Shown: positions 27,704-37,830 of the stretch, one piece after another | Position numbering within the stretch: the stretch's first letter is position 1 | Layout: every line of letters begins with the position of its first letter | Assembly: GCF_000597725.1 (NCBI RefSeq) | Contig: NZ_JFBL01000001.1 | Span: 62,001 to 126,000, forward strand | Source of the DNA: Sulfurospirillum arcachonense DSM 9755 | Lineage (GTDB): Bacteria > Campylobacterota > Campylobacteria > Campylobacterales > Sulfurospirillaceae | Length of the DNA stretch: 64,000 bases | Direction: 5' to 3' | Notes under the pieces: generated by a model | Told to the model about the DNA's origin: nothing | Databases searched by the model: none | The model's input: the letters and a program-made list of their open reading frames with translations, nothing else | Program-made: the position numbers and the translations under genes

Positions 27704-28399
27704 TTAAACTGATAAATATTGTTTAATTATATCATCACTAAGCTGTGAAATTTCTCCATTTGCAACTACACTTCCTCTATCTATAATATAAAAGTCATCC
27801 CCATGTTTTCTTGCAAATGGTAATTTTTGTTCAATCAACATAACAGTTATTTTTTCCTCTTTTGTAAGATAATCAATAACACTTCCTATTTGTTGTACAA
27901 TATTTGGCTGTATGCCTTCTGATGGCTCATCTAGTATTAAAAGTTTTGGCTCTATACACAAAGCTCTAGCAATTGCAAGTTGTTGCTGTTGCCCACCACT
28001 TAAATCTCCACCTTTTCTTTTTAACATCTCTTTTAAAACAGGAAAAAGTTCATAAATTTTTTGTGGGACACTTTTCAAGCCATTTCTATTGCCTAATAGA
28101 CCTATATCTAAATTTTCTTTTACACTAAGTTGAGAAAAAATTTCTCTACCTTGAGGAACATATCCAATTCCTATGCCAGCTCTTTTGTCAGAACTTAATT
28201 TACTTATATCCTTACCATCATATATAATTGAACCACTTTTAACAGGAAGTAACCCCATAATAGCTTTTGCTAATGTAGTTTTACCAACACCGTTTCTTCC
28301 CATCAAGCAAGTACAATTACCTGTATTTAATTCTAATGTTAAATCCCACAAAGTATGACTTTGTCCATAAAACTGGTTTAGTTTATCTATCTTAATCAT
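27704..28399 (-). CDS. urtE: Urea ABC transporter ATP-binding subunit UrtE
   Basis: One of the two ATPases of the urea importer. The 231-residue protein resembles LivF: Walker A GRNGVGKTTLAKAI, the GYVPQGREIFSQLSV Q-loop region typical of the LivF/UrtE branch, signature DLSGGQQQQLAIARAL and Walker B LLILDEPSEGIQPN. The QQQQLAIARAL and SEGIQP features are characteristic of UrtE. It starts two bases behind urtD. Confidence 0.92.
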   Translation of the reverse strand: MIKIDKLNQFYGQSHTLWDLTLELNTGNCTCLMGRNGVGKTTLAKAIMGLLPVKSGSIIYDGKDISKLSSDKRAGIGIGYVPQGREIFSQLSVKENLDIGLLGNRNGLKSVPQKIYELFPVLKEMLKRKGGDLSGGQQQQLAIARALCIEPKLLILDEPSEGIQPNIVQQIGSVIDYLTKEEKITVMLIEQKLPFARKHGDDFYIIDRGSVVANGEISQLSDDIIKQYLSV

Positions 28400-28401
28400 A
28401 A

Positions 28402-29190
28402 TTATTCACCTAAATATACTTTACGCACTTTTTCATTTTCTTGAATATTTTTTATAGAACCTTCAGCCAAAACAGAGCCCTCATGTAAGACAGTAACTTT
28501 TTTAGCAATACTTCTTATAAATTCCATATCATGTTCAACTACAACCACACTATGATTCTTTGACAAATCTGTCAAAATTTGCCCAGTTTTTTCAACTTCT
28601 CCTGGGGTCATGCCTGCAACTGGTTCATCAACCAATAACACTTTTGGATCTTGCATTAAAAGCATACCAATTTCAAGCCACTGTTTTTGTCCATGAGAAA
28701 GTATACTAGCCTCTTTTTTATAAAAATCTTTTAGCCCAATTAAAACCATAGCTTCTTCAATTTTATCTCTTTGTTCTCCACTCATACATGCAAACAGTGT
28801 TTTAAAAAATCTCTTATCACCCTTCATTGCTAACTCTAAATTTTCAAATACACTATGTCCTTCAAATACTGTAGGTTTTTGAAACTTTCTTCCTATACCA
28901 ATTTGAGCAATCGCTGGTTCATCCATCTTAAGTAAATCAACTGCTTGACCAAAAACAACGTTACCAGTATCAGGTCTTGTTTTTCCAGTGATTACATCCA
29001 TCATTGTTGATTTTCCTGCACCATTAGCACCAATAATACATCTAAGTTCCTCATATTCAATTGTTAAAGAAAGAGAATTCAATGCTTTAAAACCGTCAAA
29101 ACTAACTGTTACATCATCTAGATATAGAATCCTATTCCCTTTTTTAAGCTCACCAATATTATCTGTATTATCATGTTCAAGAAGAAGCAT
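28402..29190 (-). CDS. urtD: Urea ABC transporter ATP-binding subunit UrtD
   Basis: The second ATPase of the urea importer, LivG-like, 262 residues. Walker A is GANGAGKSTMMDVITGKTRP; the RKFQKPTVFEGHSVFENL region and ILSHGQKQWLEIGMLLMQDPK (a HGQKQWLE signature in place of SGG) are typical of UrtD. The Walker B region is LLVDEPVAGMTPGE. It overlaps the end of urtC by 14 bases. The first 18 residues before the ATPase core are not conserved, so a later start is possible. Confidence 0.92.
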   Translation of the reverse strand: MLLLEHDNTDNIGELKKGNRILYLDDVTVSFDGFKALNSLSLTIEYEELRCIIGANGAGKSTMMDVITGKTRPDTGNVVFGQAVDLLKMDEPAIAQIGIGRKFQKPTVFEGHSVFENLELAMKGDKRFFKTLFACMSGEQRDKIEEAMVLIGLKDFYKKEASILSHGQKQWLEIGMLLMQDPKVLLVDEPVAGMTPGEVEKTGQILTDLSKNHSVVVVEHDMEFIRSIAKKVTVLHEGSVLAEGSIKNIQENEKVRKVYLGE

Positions 29191-30307
29191 TGCTCACCTC
29201 AGTATATTTTTTTAAATTCAATTTTTTTATAAAACCAACAGCGCCTTTTGGCAAAAATAGTGTCACAATAACAAACAGTCCACCAAGAGCATAAAGCCAA
29301 ACTTCTGGAAGAGCAGAGGTAAAGTAAGTACTTGCGTAATTTACAATAAAGGCACCAATAATAGCTCCATATAAAGTCCCTCTTCCACCAATTGCAACCC
29401 AAATAACAAGCTCAATTGAAAACATTGGTGAGAAAACACTAGGATTTATAATCCCTACTTGAGGAACATATAATGCTCCTGCGATTCCTGCTAAGATAGC
29501 TGAGACAACAAAAATAAAAAGTTTATACTGTTCTACTTTATATCCTAAGAACCTCACTCTACTTTCAGTATCTCTAATGGCAATACAAACTCTTCCTAAC
29601 CTAGAATTGATTATATATTTACTGACAATATATCCACCCAAAAGTGCCAAAAATGACAAAACAAGTAAGCTTATTCTTGTTCCATCACTTTGTAAATCAA
29701 ATCCTAAAATATCTTTAAAATCTGTTAAGCCATTGTTACCGCCAAAACCCATGTCATTTCTAAAAAAGGCCAACATCAAAGCATAAGTTAAAGCTTGAGT
29801 GATTATAGACAAATAAACCCCTGTTACACGTGATCTAAATGCTAACCAACCAAATATAAAAGCAAGTAAAGCAGGTACAAATGCTATCATAAAAGCAGCA
29901 AAGAAAAAATTATCAAATCCACACCAAAACCATGGTAACTCTTTTAAATTCATAAAAACCATAAAATCTGGAAGTTCCGCATTTCCATAGACACCACGAT
30001 CACCAATTTGACGCATAAGGTACATTCCCATAGAATATCCACCAAGAGCAAAAAATGCTCCATGTCCTAAGCTGAGAATACCTATAAATCCCCATACTAA
30101 ATCTAACGCCAATGCTAAAAGAGCAAAAGCTAAATACTTTCCTAAAAGAGTAACAGTATATGTGGAAATATAAAAAAATGAATCTTTTGGTATTAATAAA
30201 TTTGATATAGCAACAAATACTACAACAAAAAACAACATTAATAAAACTATTTTTCCACCCTTATCTTTTTGTAATATCTGTTGTACCAATGAAATATTTG
30301 TTTTCAT
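29177..30307 (-). CDS. urtC: Urea ABC transporter permease UrtC
   Basis: This LivM-type permease of about 376 residues has around ten membrane helices, with ALDLVWGFIGILSLGHGAFFALGGYSMGMYLM as the conserved opening and the WVAIGGRGTLYGAIIGAF loop near the end. I place the start at 30307, one base after urtB, because GGAGG lies just upstream. The longer reading from 30385 would overlap urtB by 77 bases with no ribosome-binding site. It forms the pore with UrtB. Confidence 0.92.
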   Translation of the reverse strand: MKTNISLVQQILQKDKGGKIVLLMLFFVVVFVAISNLLIPKDSFFYISTYTVTLLGKYLAFALLALALDLVWGFIGILSLGHGAFFALGGYSMGMYLMRQIGDRGVYGNAELPDFMVFMNLKELPWFWCGFDNFFFAAFMIAFVPALLAFIFGWLAFRSRVTGVYLSIITQALTYALMLAFFRNDMGFGGNNGLTDFKDILGFDLQSDGTRISLLVLSFLALLGGYIVSKYIINSRLGRVCIAIRDTESRVRFLGYKVEQYKLFIFVVSAILAGIAGALYVPQVGIINPSVFSPMFSIELVIWVAIGGRGTLYGAIIGAFIVNYASTYFTSALPEVWLYALGGLFVIVTLFLPKGAVGFIKKLNLKKYTEVSNASS

Positions 30308-30308
30308 T

Positions 30309-31904
30309 TTAATCCTCCGCATCTCGACCTTTTTGAGCAAATAGCCCTCTAGGTCTTTTTTGTATAAATAAAATGATAAATACAAGTATGATTACTTTTG
30401 CTAAAACTGCCCCAGCGACTGGCTCTATAAATTTATTTATCTCTCCAAGTGTTATTGCTCCTATCAATGTGCCCCATAAATTACCAACACCACCAAAAAC
30501 AACCACCATAAATGAATCAACAATATATGCTTGGCCCAAATTTGGTCCAACATTAGTAAGTTGAGACAATGCAACACCTGCAATTCCCGCAATTCCTGAA
30601 CCAATTCCAAAAGTTAACGCATCAATCAAACCTGTTTTTATGCCCATTGCTTGTGCCATTTTTCTATTTTGTGTAACTGCTCTAACTTTTAATCCTAAAG
30701 ATGTTTTATTTAAAACTAATAAAATTCCAGCAAAAACCAATAAAGCGAATATTATGATATATAATCTATTATAAGTTAAGGATAATGCACTATTAATCTC
30801 TAATGCACCACTCATCCATTGTGGAGTTTTTACTTCTTGATTTAATGGTGAAAATATACTTCTTACCATTTGTTGTAAAATCAAACTAATTCCAAAAGTA
30901 GCTAAAAGAGTTTCTAAAGGTCTTCCATAAAGATGTCTTATAACAAGTCTTTCTATAATAATCCCTATAATACCACTAACTAAAAATGCAACAGGTATCG
31001 CTATGATTACAGAATATTCTATAAGATTTGGCATACTTTTTTGAAGTGCATATACAGTGTAAGCTCCAAGCATCATCATCTCACCATGAGCCATATTTAT
31101 CACTTTCATAACACCAAAAGTGATAGCAAGACCAATAGCTGCTAGTAAAAGAATAGATCCTAAACTCAATCCAAAAAATGCTTTTTCCACAAAAGCATAA
31201 AAATCCTTACTTCTATTTATGGAAGCTATAGATAACCTTGCCAATTCTTTTAGCTCTTTATCTTCACTAGAAGCATATATTTCTTTTAAAGCTTGAAGAG
31301 ATTGTGGAGATAAATAATCACCTAATTTAACAATAGCTTCTTGTTTATCTGTTCCAAATTTCACATTTATAATTGTATTAATTTCATTTAAAACAGATAA
31401 AACTTTGCTATCTTTTTCAATTTTTAAAGCTTTTTGAACCAACACAGATGAATTTTGGCTAACATGTTTTAACATATTTTTTGCCGAATTATATCTAATA
31501 TCTCTATCTTTAGAAAAAAGATTTAGTTCCGCTAGTTTCTCTCTTATAGTACTTCTTAATCTATTATTTGTTTTTACCTTTTTAAACATCTTTTTATTCA
31601 TAGGCTCTAACTGTTTTTGTGTTTCTAGACTTTTTGTATAGTATATTTTTCCCTCTTTTTTATATAAAACAACAAAAGTTTTATCTTGTTTTGTATAAAA
31701 AAGGTCACCTTTCATTAAAGCTTGCAAAAGAGTTTGTAACTTATCATTTTCTGAATATTTTTGAGATACTTGATTTATGACTACCTCTTTTGTTTTAAAA
31801 CTATTTTTTAATAGAGGTTTGATATCATTTTCAAATTTGCCTGAGAATACAGAAGTAATCAATAATAAATTAAGAAGAATTATTTTTATAAATATTGTTT
31901 TCAT
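30309..31904 (-). CDS. urtB: Urea ABC transporter permease UrtB with N-terminal periplasmic extension
   Basis: The 531-residue protein has a signal-like N-terminus and about 220 residues of helical repeats, and then a LivH-type permease (about 230-531) with the GMKVINMAHGEMMMLGAYTVY motif and VVFGGVGNLWGTLIGA loop. The long extramembrane N-terminal part is normal for UrtB and distinguishes it from amino acid LivH proteins. It follows urtA after a strong hairpin, so its expression is probably lower than that of the binding protein. Confidence 0.92.
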   Translation of the reverse strand: MKTIFIKIILLNLLLITSVFSGKFENDIKPLLKNSFKTKEVVINQVSQKYSENDKLQTLLQALMKGDLFYTKQDKTFVVLYKKEGKIYYTKSLETQKQLEPMNKKMFKKVKTNNRLRSTIREKLAELNLFSKDRDIRYNSAKNMLKHVSQNSSVLVQKALKIEKDSKVLSVLNEINTIINVKFGTDKQEAIVKLGDYLSPQSLQALKEIYASSEDKELKELARLSIASINRSKDFYAFVEKAFFGLSLGSILLLAAIGLAITFGVMKVINMAHGEMMMLGAYTVYALQKSMPNLIEYSVIIAIPVAFLVSGIIGIIIERLVIRHLYGRPLETLLATFGISLILQQMVRSIFSPLNQEVKTPQWMSGALEINSALSLTYNRLYIIIFALLVFAGILLVLNKTSLGLKVRAVTQNRKMAQAMGIKTGLIDALTFGIGSGIAGIAGVALSQLTNVGPNLGQAYIVDSFMVVVFGGVGNLWGTLIGAITLGEINKFIEPVAGAVLAKVIILVFIILFIQKRPRGLFAQKGRDAED

Positions 31905-31918
31905 TAAATAGCCCTGTT

Positions 31919-31950
31919 AAAAAAGGAGGAAGAAATTCTTCCTCCTTTTT
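31919..31950 (-). terminator. Attenuating hairpin between urtA and urtB
   Basis: AGGAGGAAGAA and its partner TTCTTCCTCCT form a stem of ten or more pairs with a tiny loop, followed by T runs in both directions. It sits in the 49 bases between urtA and urtB. Such intercistronic terminators let the binding protein be made in excess of the membrane parts. Confidence 0.75.
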
Positions 31951-31953
31951 GTT

Positions 31954-33234
31954 TTAGTAGTTTTGTCCTGAACATTTTCCAGTTTTAACGTTATAGTTAC
32001 CGCATTCTAATGGCTTTCTCCAATCAGAAATTAAATCTTTACTTCCTGGTAAAAAGTCACTCCATGCATCACCTACAACAGTATCAGGTGTTTCCCATAC
32101 AGTTTCAAACTGACCATTTTCTTGAATTTCACCAATTAATACTGGTTTAGTCAAATGGTGATTAGGCATCATTGTTGCAAGTCCACCTGTTAAGTTAGGA
32201 ACAGAAACACCTACCATAGCATCAATTACAGCATCACTATCAGTCGTTCCAGCTTTTTCAACTGCTTTTACCCACATATTAAAACCAATATATGTTGCTT
32301 CCATTGGATCATTTGTAACTCTCTTATCATTTTTGATAAATTTTTTCCAACTAGCAATAAATTCACTATTGATATCATCTTCTACACTTTGAAAATAATT
32401 CCAAGCTGCAAGGTGACCAACTAGAGGCTTAGTATCAAGTCCTGAAAGCTCTTCTTCTCCAACTGAAAATGCTACGACAGGAATATTCTCAGCACTTATA
32501 CCTTGATTTCCTAATTCTTTGTAAAAAGGAACATTTGCATCCCCATTGATTGTTGAAACAACAGCAGTTTTCTTTCCTGTGCTTCCAAATTTTTTGATAT
32601 TGCTAACTATACTTTGCCAATCTGAATGACCAAATGGTGTATAGTTAATCATAATGTCACTCTCTTTAACGCCTTTAGCTATTAAATACGCTTTTAAAAT
32701 TTTATTTGTAGTTCTTGGGTAAACATAATCAGTTCCAGCTAAAACCCATCTTTTTACACCAATTTCATTCATCAAATAATTAACTGCAGGAATTGCTTGT
32801 TGATTTGGTGCTGCACCTGTATAAAATACATTTTTAGAAGACTCTTCCCCTTCATATTGTACTGGGTAAAACAAAATACCATTTAACTCTTCTAATACAG
32901 GAAGTACTGATTTTCTTGATACTGATGTCCAACAACCAAATGTTACATCAACTTTATCTTTTGTTAAAAGACCTCTCATCTTCTCAGCAAACAATGGCCA
33001 ATTTGACGCAGGATCAACAACAACAGGCTCAAGTTTTTTGCCTAAAACTCCGCCTTTTTTATTTTGCTCTTCTATTAACATTAATACTGTGTCTTTTAAT
33101 GTTGTTTCTGAAATAGCCATTGTTCCAGATAATGAGTGCAAAACACCAACTTTAATTGTATCTGCAGCTTGTGCTGTAATTCCCATTGTAACTATCGCAG
33201 CGATAGTCAATGTTTTAGCTAACATCTTTTTCAT
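31954..33234 (-). CDS. urtA: Urea ABC transporter substrate-binding protein UrtA
   Basis: The 426-residue protein has a signal peptide cleaved near AQA-ADT and the conserved UrtA sequence: KVGVLHSLSGTMAISE at the start, FGCWTSVSRKSVLPVLEE, LLFYPVQYEGEE-like segment, and APNQQAIPAVNYLM. These distinguish urea-binding proteins from leucine-type ones. It is the first gene of the urea importer, with AGGAG before its ATG. It lies 114 bases behind the large sensor kinase on the same strand. Confidence 0.95.
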   Translation of the reverse strand: MKKMLAKTLTIAAIVTMGITAQAADTIKVGVLHSLSGTMAISETTLKDTVLMLIEEQNKKGGVLGKKLEPVVVDPASNWPLFAEKMRGLLTKDKVDVTFGCWTSVSRKSVLPVLEELNGILFYPVQYEGEESSKNVFYTGAAPNQQAIPAVNYLMNEIGVKRWVLAGTDYVYPRTTNKILKAYLIAKGVKESDIMINYTPFGHSDWQSIVSNIKKFGSTGKKTAVVSTINGDANVPFYKELGNQGISAENIPVVAFSVGEEELSGLDTKPLVGHLAAWNYFQSVEDDINSEFIASWKKFIKNDKRVTNDPMEATYIGFNMWVKAVEKAGTTDSDAVIDAMVGVSVPNLTGGLATMMPNHHLTKPVLIGEIQENGQFETVWETPDTVVGDAWSDFLPGSKDLISDWRKPLECGNYNVKTGKCSGQNY

Positions 33235-33348
33235 TGAGACTCCTTGAGTTTATTTTTCAATCTATACAAGAAGTATAAAAAATAAGTGTTGCTTTAGTGT
33301 TGCTTTTTCTGGAAACAATCAAAATACTATGTATAAAAAATAGGCAAT

Positions 33349-35991
33349 TTAACTTTTTTGTATAATTTTTTCACAAAGAACATCTATTTTTTCAAAATTA
33401 TATGTTTTTATGTACTTATTTATTTTTTGAGCTAAATTTATATCAAAATCATTTGAAGTTATTAATAACTCTATTGTTTTGTTATCTAATCGCCGAGAAG
33501 CTTGTTGGATTTTTATTAATACCTCAGTTGATACTTCTACAATCACTTGCTCTTTTTTATCAATTTTACTCTTATCATAAATAAACTCAATATTTAAGTA
33601 CTTTTGTAAAGTATCCATAATAGCTTTATACTCAATTGGTTTAGCAATGAAACAGTTTGCTCCAACACTAAGAGCCTTTTGTTTATCTTCTTTAAAAGCG
33701 TGTGCAGAAACAACTACTATGGGTATTTCTAGTTGCATCCGTCTAATTTTTTTAGTAGTTTCAAAGCCATCTAAATTAGGCATTAATATATCCATATATA
33801 TCAAATCGATATTTTTATCTTTTAATATTTTTATTACTTCTAATCCATCATTTGCTTCTATTACATCAAAATTAAATTGTTTTAATATCTGAACCAAAAG
33901 CATTCTATTCTCTTTTATATCATCTGCAACTAAAATTCTTTTATCATTCACTTCGTTAGTAATTCCTAAAATATCTTTTTCATTGTCTTGCTCTAAAACA
34001 TTATCTTTCGTAGAAACCACAAAATCGATAAAAAAACTAAAAACTGTTCCTTTTGATAATTTACTTTCTACTTTTATTTCTCCTCCCATTCTATTTACTA
34101 ACTCTTTTGTTATAGATAAGCCTAAGCCTGTACCTTTATTTGTATATTTACTTGATTCTAGTTGTTCAAATGGTTTAAAAATTAGCTTTTTATCACTATC
34201 ATTTATCCCTATACCAGTATCCTTAACTTCACAAAATAGTTGATTAAATTTTGTATATATTTTTAATTCAATACTTCCATTATCAGTAAAATTCAACGCA
34301 TTTGCTAAAAGATTTATCAAAATTTGTCTGAGTCTTTGTTCATCACATTTTATAAAAACAGGTACACTCTTATCTACATATATATTAAAACTTATCCCTT
34401 TTTCCTTACATCTTGAACTAAACATATCTTTTATATCTTCTATGCTAGATAATAAATTAAAATCTATAGGCTTAATATCTATCTTTCCTGCTTCTATTTT
34501 TGAGAGTTCTAAAATTTCATTAATCAGTGTTAAAAGGTGTTCACCACTACTTTTGATAGTTCTTAGATTTTCTTTTTCATCAAATGCAACTTTTTGAGAT
34601 TTTATCAATAAAGAAGTAAAACCTAATATTGCATTTAAAGGTGTTCTTAGTTCATGACTCATATTTGCTAGAAAAATTGATTTTGAATGATTTGCTGATT
34701 TTGCATCTTCAATAGCTTTTTTTAATCTATTTTCATTCTCTTTTCTACTTGTAATATCACTAAAAACAACAACCGAACCATCTATATCATAATCTTTACT
34801 ATATATTGGTGTTGAAACATAATCTATAGGAAAAAAATCTTCATCTTTTGTCTTAAAACTCATATCCTTTTTTTTCACTAAAAGTAGTTTTTCTTTTAGT
34901 GAAGATTTATTCTTTATTCTTTGTGAAGTAATCGTATTAAATATGTATTTTCCTATTAAATCTTCTTGTCTTTTATAACCCAATAATTTACATGCTGTTG
35001 GATTTAAAAAAGTAAATTTTCCATAAGAATCTAGTCCAAATATACCATCTCCAGCCAAATCTAAAAGTAATTTATTTTTCTGTTCACTATCAATAAGTTT
35101 TATAGCGTTGTCTTTAAAAATTTCAACTGAACGAACCATACTTCCAACTTCATCCTTATTTTCATATACAGGTATTGGAACTTCCATATCATTCTTGGCT
35201 AATCTCAACATTGTATTATTTAAAATTTCTAATGGATATATCATGCGTGATAAGATGATAAAAAATGAAAAAAGCACTAAGATGATTAAAAAAACAATTG
35301 CAATACTTACATATGACTCCAACTCTTTTACTTTAGCATGAGATTCTAAAACTTTAATCTTTGTTCTTTTTTCAAATGCAACATAAAATTTATCTAATGG
35401 TTTCATTATAGAAATTTTTGCTTCATGATACTCTTGTGAGTGCATTATCTCTCTAGCTAATTTAAAATTTGGTTTTCCTTTTTTTGTATATTTACCTATA
35501 CTGTCTTGAAAAACTCCTATAATTGCATTCATTGCCTTTGTTTCAAGATATGTTAAATCATCTGATTCTTGCTGAGATTTATATAAAAGTGACAGCTCAT
35601 CATTAGTAAATCCTGCCTTTTTCATTAACTCTCTTAAAGGAATTTTTTCTCCATCTAATACCTCTTTACTACCATCTATTGCTAAAAAATCCCAAAATAT
35701 TCTATTATAATTTTTTGGTCTAGGTTTAATCCCATTTCTGATATCTAATATAGTTTGAAACTGCTTTTTATACATTATATTTCCAGTGATTACATAAGTT
35801 CTAGCAACTCTTGTAAGATCATCAGAACTCTGTCTTAATTCGTCTGCGAGGACTAAAGACTTATGCTGAACAATATATGCATTTTCCAATTCTTTGATAA
35901 CATAATTATATTTACTAATGATAAATACAACTGCAATTAAAGAAATAGTATTTATAAGCAATAAAGATATAAATAGTTTTTTTAACTTCAA
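33349..35991 (-). CDS. Hybrid sensor histidine kinase
   Basis: The 880-residue protein has a membrane helix at about 7-27, a periplasmic helical domain to about 225, a second helix (about 226-248), HAMP, a PAS domain (about 305-420), a dimerisation domain with the phosphorylated histidine in NMSHELRTPLNAI, an ATPase domain ending with the GxGLGLSI box, and a receiver domain with the aspartate in YMDILMPNLDG. About 65 further residues resemble a phosphotransfer remnant. Placement directly upstream of urtA and divergent from another kinase/regulator pair suggests it responds to urea or nitrogen status, which is inference. Confidence 0.9.
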   Translation of the reverse strand: MKLKKLFISLLLINTISLIAVVFIISKYNYVIKELENAYIVQHKSLVLADELRQSSDDLTRVARTYVITGNIMYKKQFQTILDIRNGIKPRPKNYNRIFWDFLAIDGSKEVLDGEKIPLRELMKKAGFTNDELSLLYKSQQESDDLTYLETKAMNAIIGVFQDSIGKYTKKGKPNFKLAREIMHSQEYHEAKISIMKPLDKFYVAFEKRTKIKVLESHAKVKELESYVSIAIVFLIILVLFSFFIILSRMIYPLEILNNTMLRLAKNDMEVPIPVYENKDEVGSMVRSVEIFKDNAIKLIDSEQKNKLLLDLAGDGIFGLDSYGKFTFLNPTACKLLGYKRQEDLIGKYIFNTITSQRIKNKSSLKEKLLLVKKKDMSFKTKDEDFFPIDYVSTPIYSKDYDIDGSVVVFSDITSRKENENRLKKAIEDAKSANHSKSIFLANMSHELRTPLNAILGFTSLLIKSQKVAFDEKENLRTIKSSGEHLLTLINEILELSKIEAGKIDIKPIDFNLLSSIEDIKDMFSSRCKEKGISFNIYVDKSVPVFIKCDEQRLRQILINLLANALNFTDNGSIELKIYTKFNQLFCEVKDTGIGINDSDKKLIFKPFEQLESSKYTNKGTGLGLSITKELVNRMGGEIKVESKLSKGTVFSFFIDFVVSTKDNVLEQDNEKDILGITNEVNDKRILVADDIKENRMLLVQILKQFNFDVIEANDGLEVIKILKDKNIDLIYMDILMPNLDGFETTKKIRRMQLEIPIVVVSAHAFKEDKQKALSVGANCFIAKPIEYKAIMDTLQKYLNIEFIYDKSKIDKKEQVIVEVSTEVLIKIQQASRRLDNKTIELLITSNDFDINLAQKINKYIKTYNFEKIDVLCEKIIQKS

Positions 35992-36065
35992 AATTAACCT
36001 TTTTTTTCAATACCATAATATATAATGAATACTATCAGAAAAATGACCTAAAAAAGTGCAAATTA

Positions 36066-37124
36066 ATGACTAAAAAATATACTGTATTACTAATTGATGA
36101 TAAAGTTGAAAATTTAAAATATCTAAGTAACATACTTGAAAAACAGTATGACATCAGGGCATCAACAAATAGCCAATCAGCAATAAATGCGGCAAAGCTT
36201 CTCATCCCTGATATCATCTTGTTGGATATCAACATGCCCATTATTGATGGATTTGAAGTATGTAAGCTATTAAAAAATGAAAAAAAATTAAAAGAAATTC
36301 CTATTATATTTATTAGTGCTTTTGATGATATAACTCATAAAATAGAAGCTTTTGAAAATGGTGGGGTTGATTATATAACAAAACCTTTTGAACCAAAAGA
36401 AGTTTTAGCAAGAATAAAAACACAACTAGATATTTTTAATAGTCAAAGGATAATAACAAATCTTTTAAAACAACAAGATCTTTTCATAAAAAAAATTATG
36501 CATGAAATGAATACTCCTATGAGTATAATCTCTTTAAATGCAGATTCACTAGAGAGAAAAATCGGTCCAGCAATTGAATTTGAATCTATAAAAGCATCTG
36601 TAAAAACTCTCTCTTCCATATATGGAGACTTATCTTATATGATAAAAAAAGAGTCTAGAGTTTATGAGAAAAAAAATATAAATCTTTTTAACTTTATCTC
36701 TACTAGAATAATCTTTTTTGATGAAATAGCTACAATAAAAAATATCAATATTGATTATGAATTTACTCATGAATTTGATATACATGTAAACGAATATGAA
36801 CTAGAACGAATCATAGATAATGCCCTTTCAAATGCAATAAAATACTCAAAAGAAAATAGCAATATAAATATTTTTATCGGACTTGAAGAGAATAAATATG
36901 TCTTGCAAATAAAAGATACTGGTGTTGGTATAGAAAATCCTGATGAGATATTTTTGCCATACTATCAACAATCAAGTAACAATTCTGGTTTAGGTTTAGG
37001 TTTGACTATTGTAAAAGAGATATGTGATAAATACGATATTAAGATTAGTATAAATACTAAAAAAGATGTGGGAACAACGTTTATCTATGATTTTACATCC
37101 TTAGTAGAGGAAAATGAAAAATGA
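36066..37124 (+). CDS. Response-regulator/histidine kinase fusion (soluble)
   Basis: The 352-residue protein begins with a receiver domain (about 5-120, phospho-aspartate in LLDINMPIIDG, lysine in ITKPFEP). It continues with a kinase core whose H-box is IMHEMNTPMSII, with the N-box NALSNAIKYS and glycine boxes GVGIENP and GLGLGLTIV. It has no membrane segment, so it probably takes signals from the neighbouring hybrid kinase by phosphotransfer. Its stop overlaps the start of the next regulator gene by four bases. Confidence 0.88.
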   Translation: MTKKYTVLLIDDKVENLKYLSNILEKQYDIRASTNSQSAINAAKLLIPDIILLDINMPIIDGFEVCKLLKNEKKLKEIPIIFISAFDDITHKIEAFENGGVDYITKPFEPKEVLARIKTQLDIFNSQRIITNLLKQQDLFIKKIMHEMNTPMSIISLNADSLERKIGPAIEFESIKASVKTLSSIYGDLSYMIKKESRVYEKKNINLFNFISTRIIFFDEIATIKNINIDYEFTHEFDIHVNEYELERIIDNALSNAIKYSKENSNINIFIGLEENKYVLQIKDTGVGIENPDEIFLPYYQQSSNNSGLGLGLTIVKEICDKYDIKISINTKKDVGTTFIYDFTSLVEENEK

Positions 37125-37795
37125 AAATTTTTTTACTTGAAGATGATTTTGAATTAAATAAAATCATAAAAACTTCTTTAGAAAAACAAGGTTTTTTTGT
37201 AGACAGCTATACAGAAGGCTATACTGGAGTAACAAAGGCTCTAAACAATAAATACGATATATATATTTTAGATATCAATGTTCCTGGTTTTGACGGTCAT
37301 CAAATTTTAGAAATAATTAGAAAAAATCACTCAACTCTACCTGTTATAATTATAAGTGCTGCATTAGATATAGACAATATTCAAAAAGCATATGAACTTG
37401 GTTGTAATGACTATCTTAAAAAACCTTTTGTGCTTCAAGAATTATTGGTACGAATACAATATTTGATTAAAACTACTTATAAAAACGATATAGACAACAA
37501 TACTATAGACTTAGATTATGGTTTTACTTTTTGTCTAAAAGACCAAGTACTTTATAAATATAATCATGAAATACCTCTTACTTTAAAAGAAAAATTATTA
37601 TTAACTCTTTTACTCCAAAATATAGGAAAAACTGTAGAAATGAGTGCAATACATGAATATGTATGGGATGGAAAAGAAGTTGAAGCTGTAAGTATGCGCT
37701 CAGTTATTCATAAGTTACAAAAAAAATTAAAAAATGGAATGATAATAAATATTAGAGGACAAGGGTATAAACTACAAAATAAAATTAATTCTTAA
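37121..37795 (+). CDS. OmpR-family response regulator
   Basis: A receiver domain (about 1-118; phospho-aspartate in YILDINVPGFDG, lysine in YLKKPF) is followed by a winged helix DNA-binding domain (about 130-224; LTLKEKLLLTLLLQN and the closing RGQGYKL turn). It is translationally coupled to the preceding receiver-kinase protein and is its likely output. With the divergent hybrid kinase it may regulate the urea transporter or other nearby genes. No binding site could be identified. Confidence 0.9.
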   Translation: MKIFLLEDDFELNKIIKTSLEKQGFFVDSYTEGYTGVTKALNNKYDIYILDINVPGFDGHQILEIIRKNHSTLPVIIISAALDIDNIQKAYELGCNDYLKKPFVLQELLVRIQYLIKTTYKNDIDNNTIDLDYGFTFCLKDQVLYKYNHEIPLTLKEKLLLTLLLQNIGKTVEMSAIHEYVWDGKEVEAVSMRSVIHKLQKKLKNGMIINIRGQGYKLQNKINS

Positions 37796-37830
37796 AAATA
37801 TTTTATAAAATGCTGAATTCTATACTAAAA

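Noticed and set aside
29177-30385. Longer UrtC starting at 30385
   Set aside because: It would overlap urtB by 77 bases with no ribosome-binding site; GGAGG precedes the ATG at 30307.
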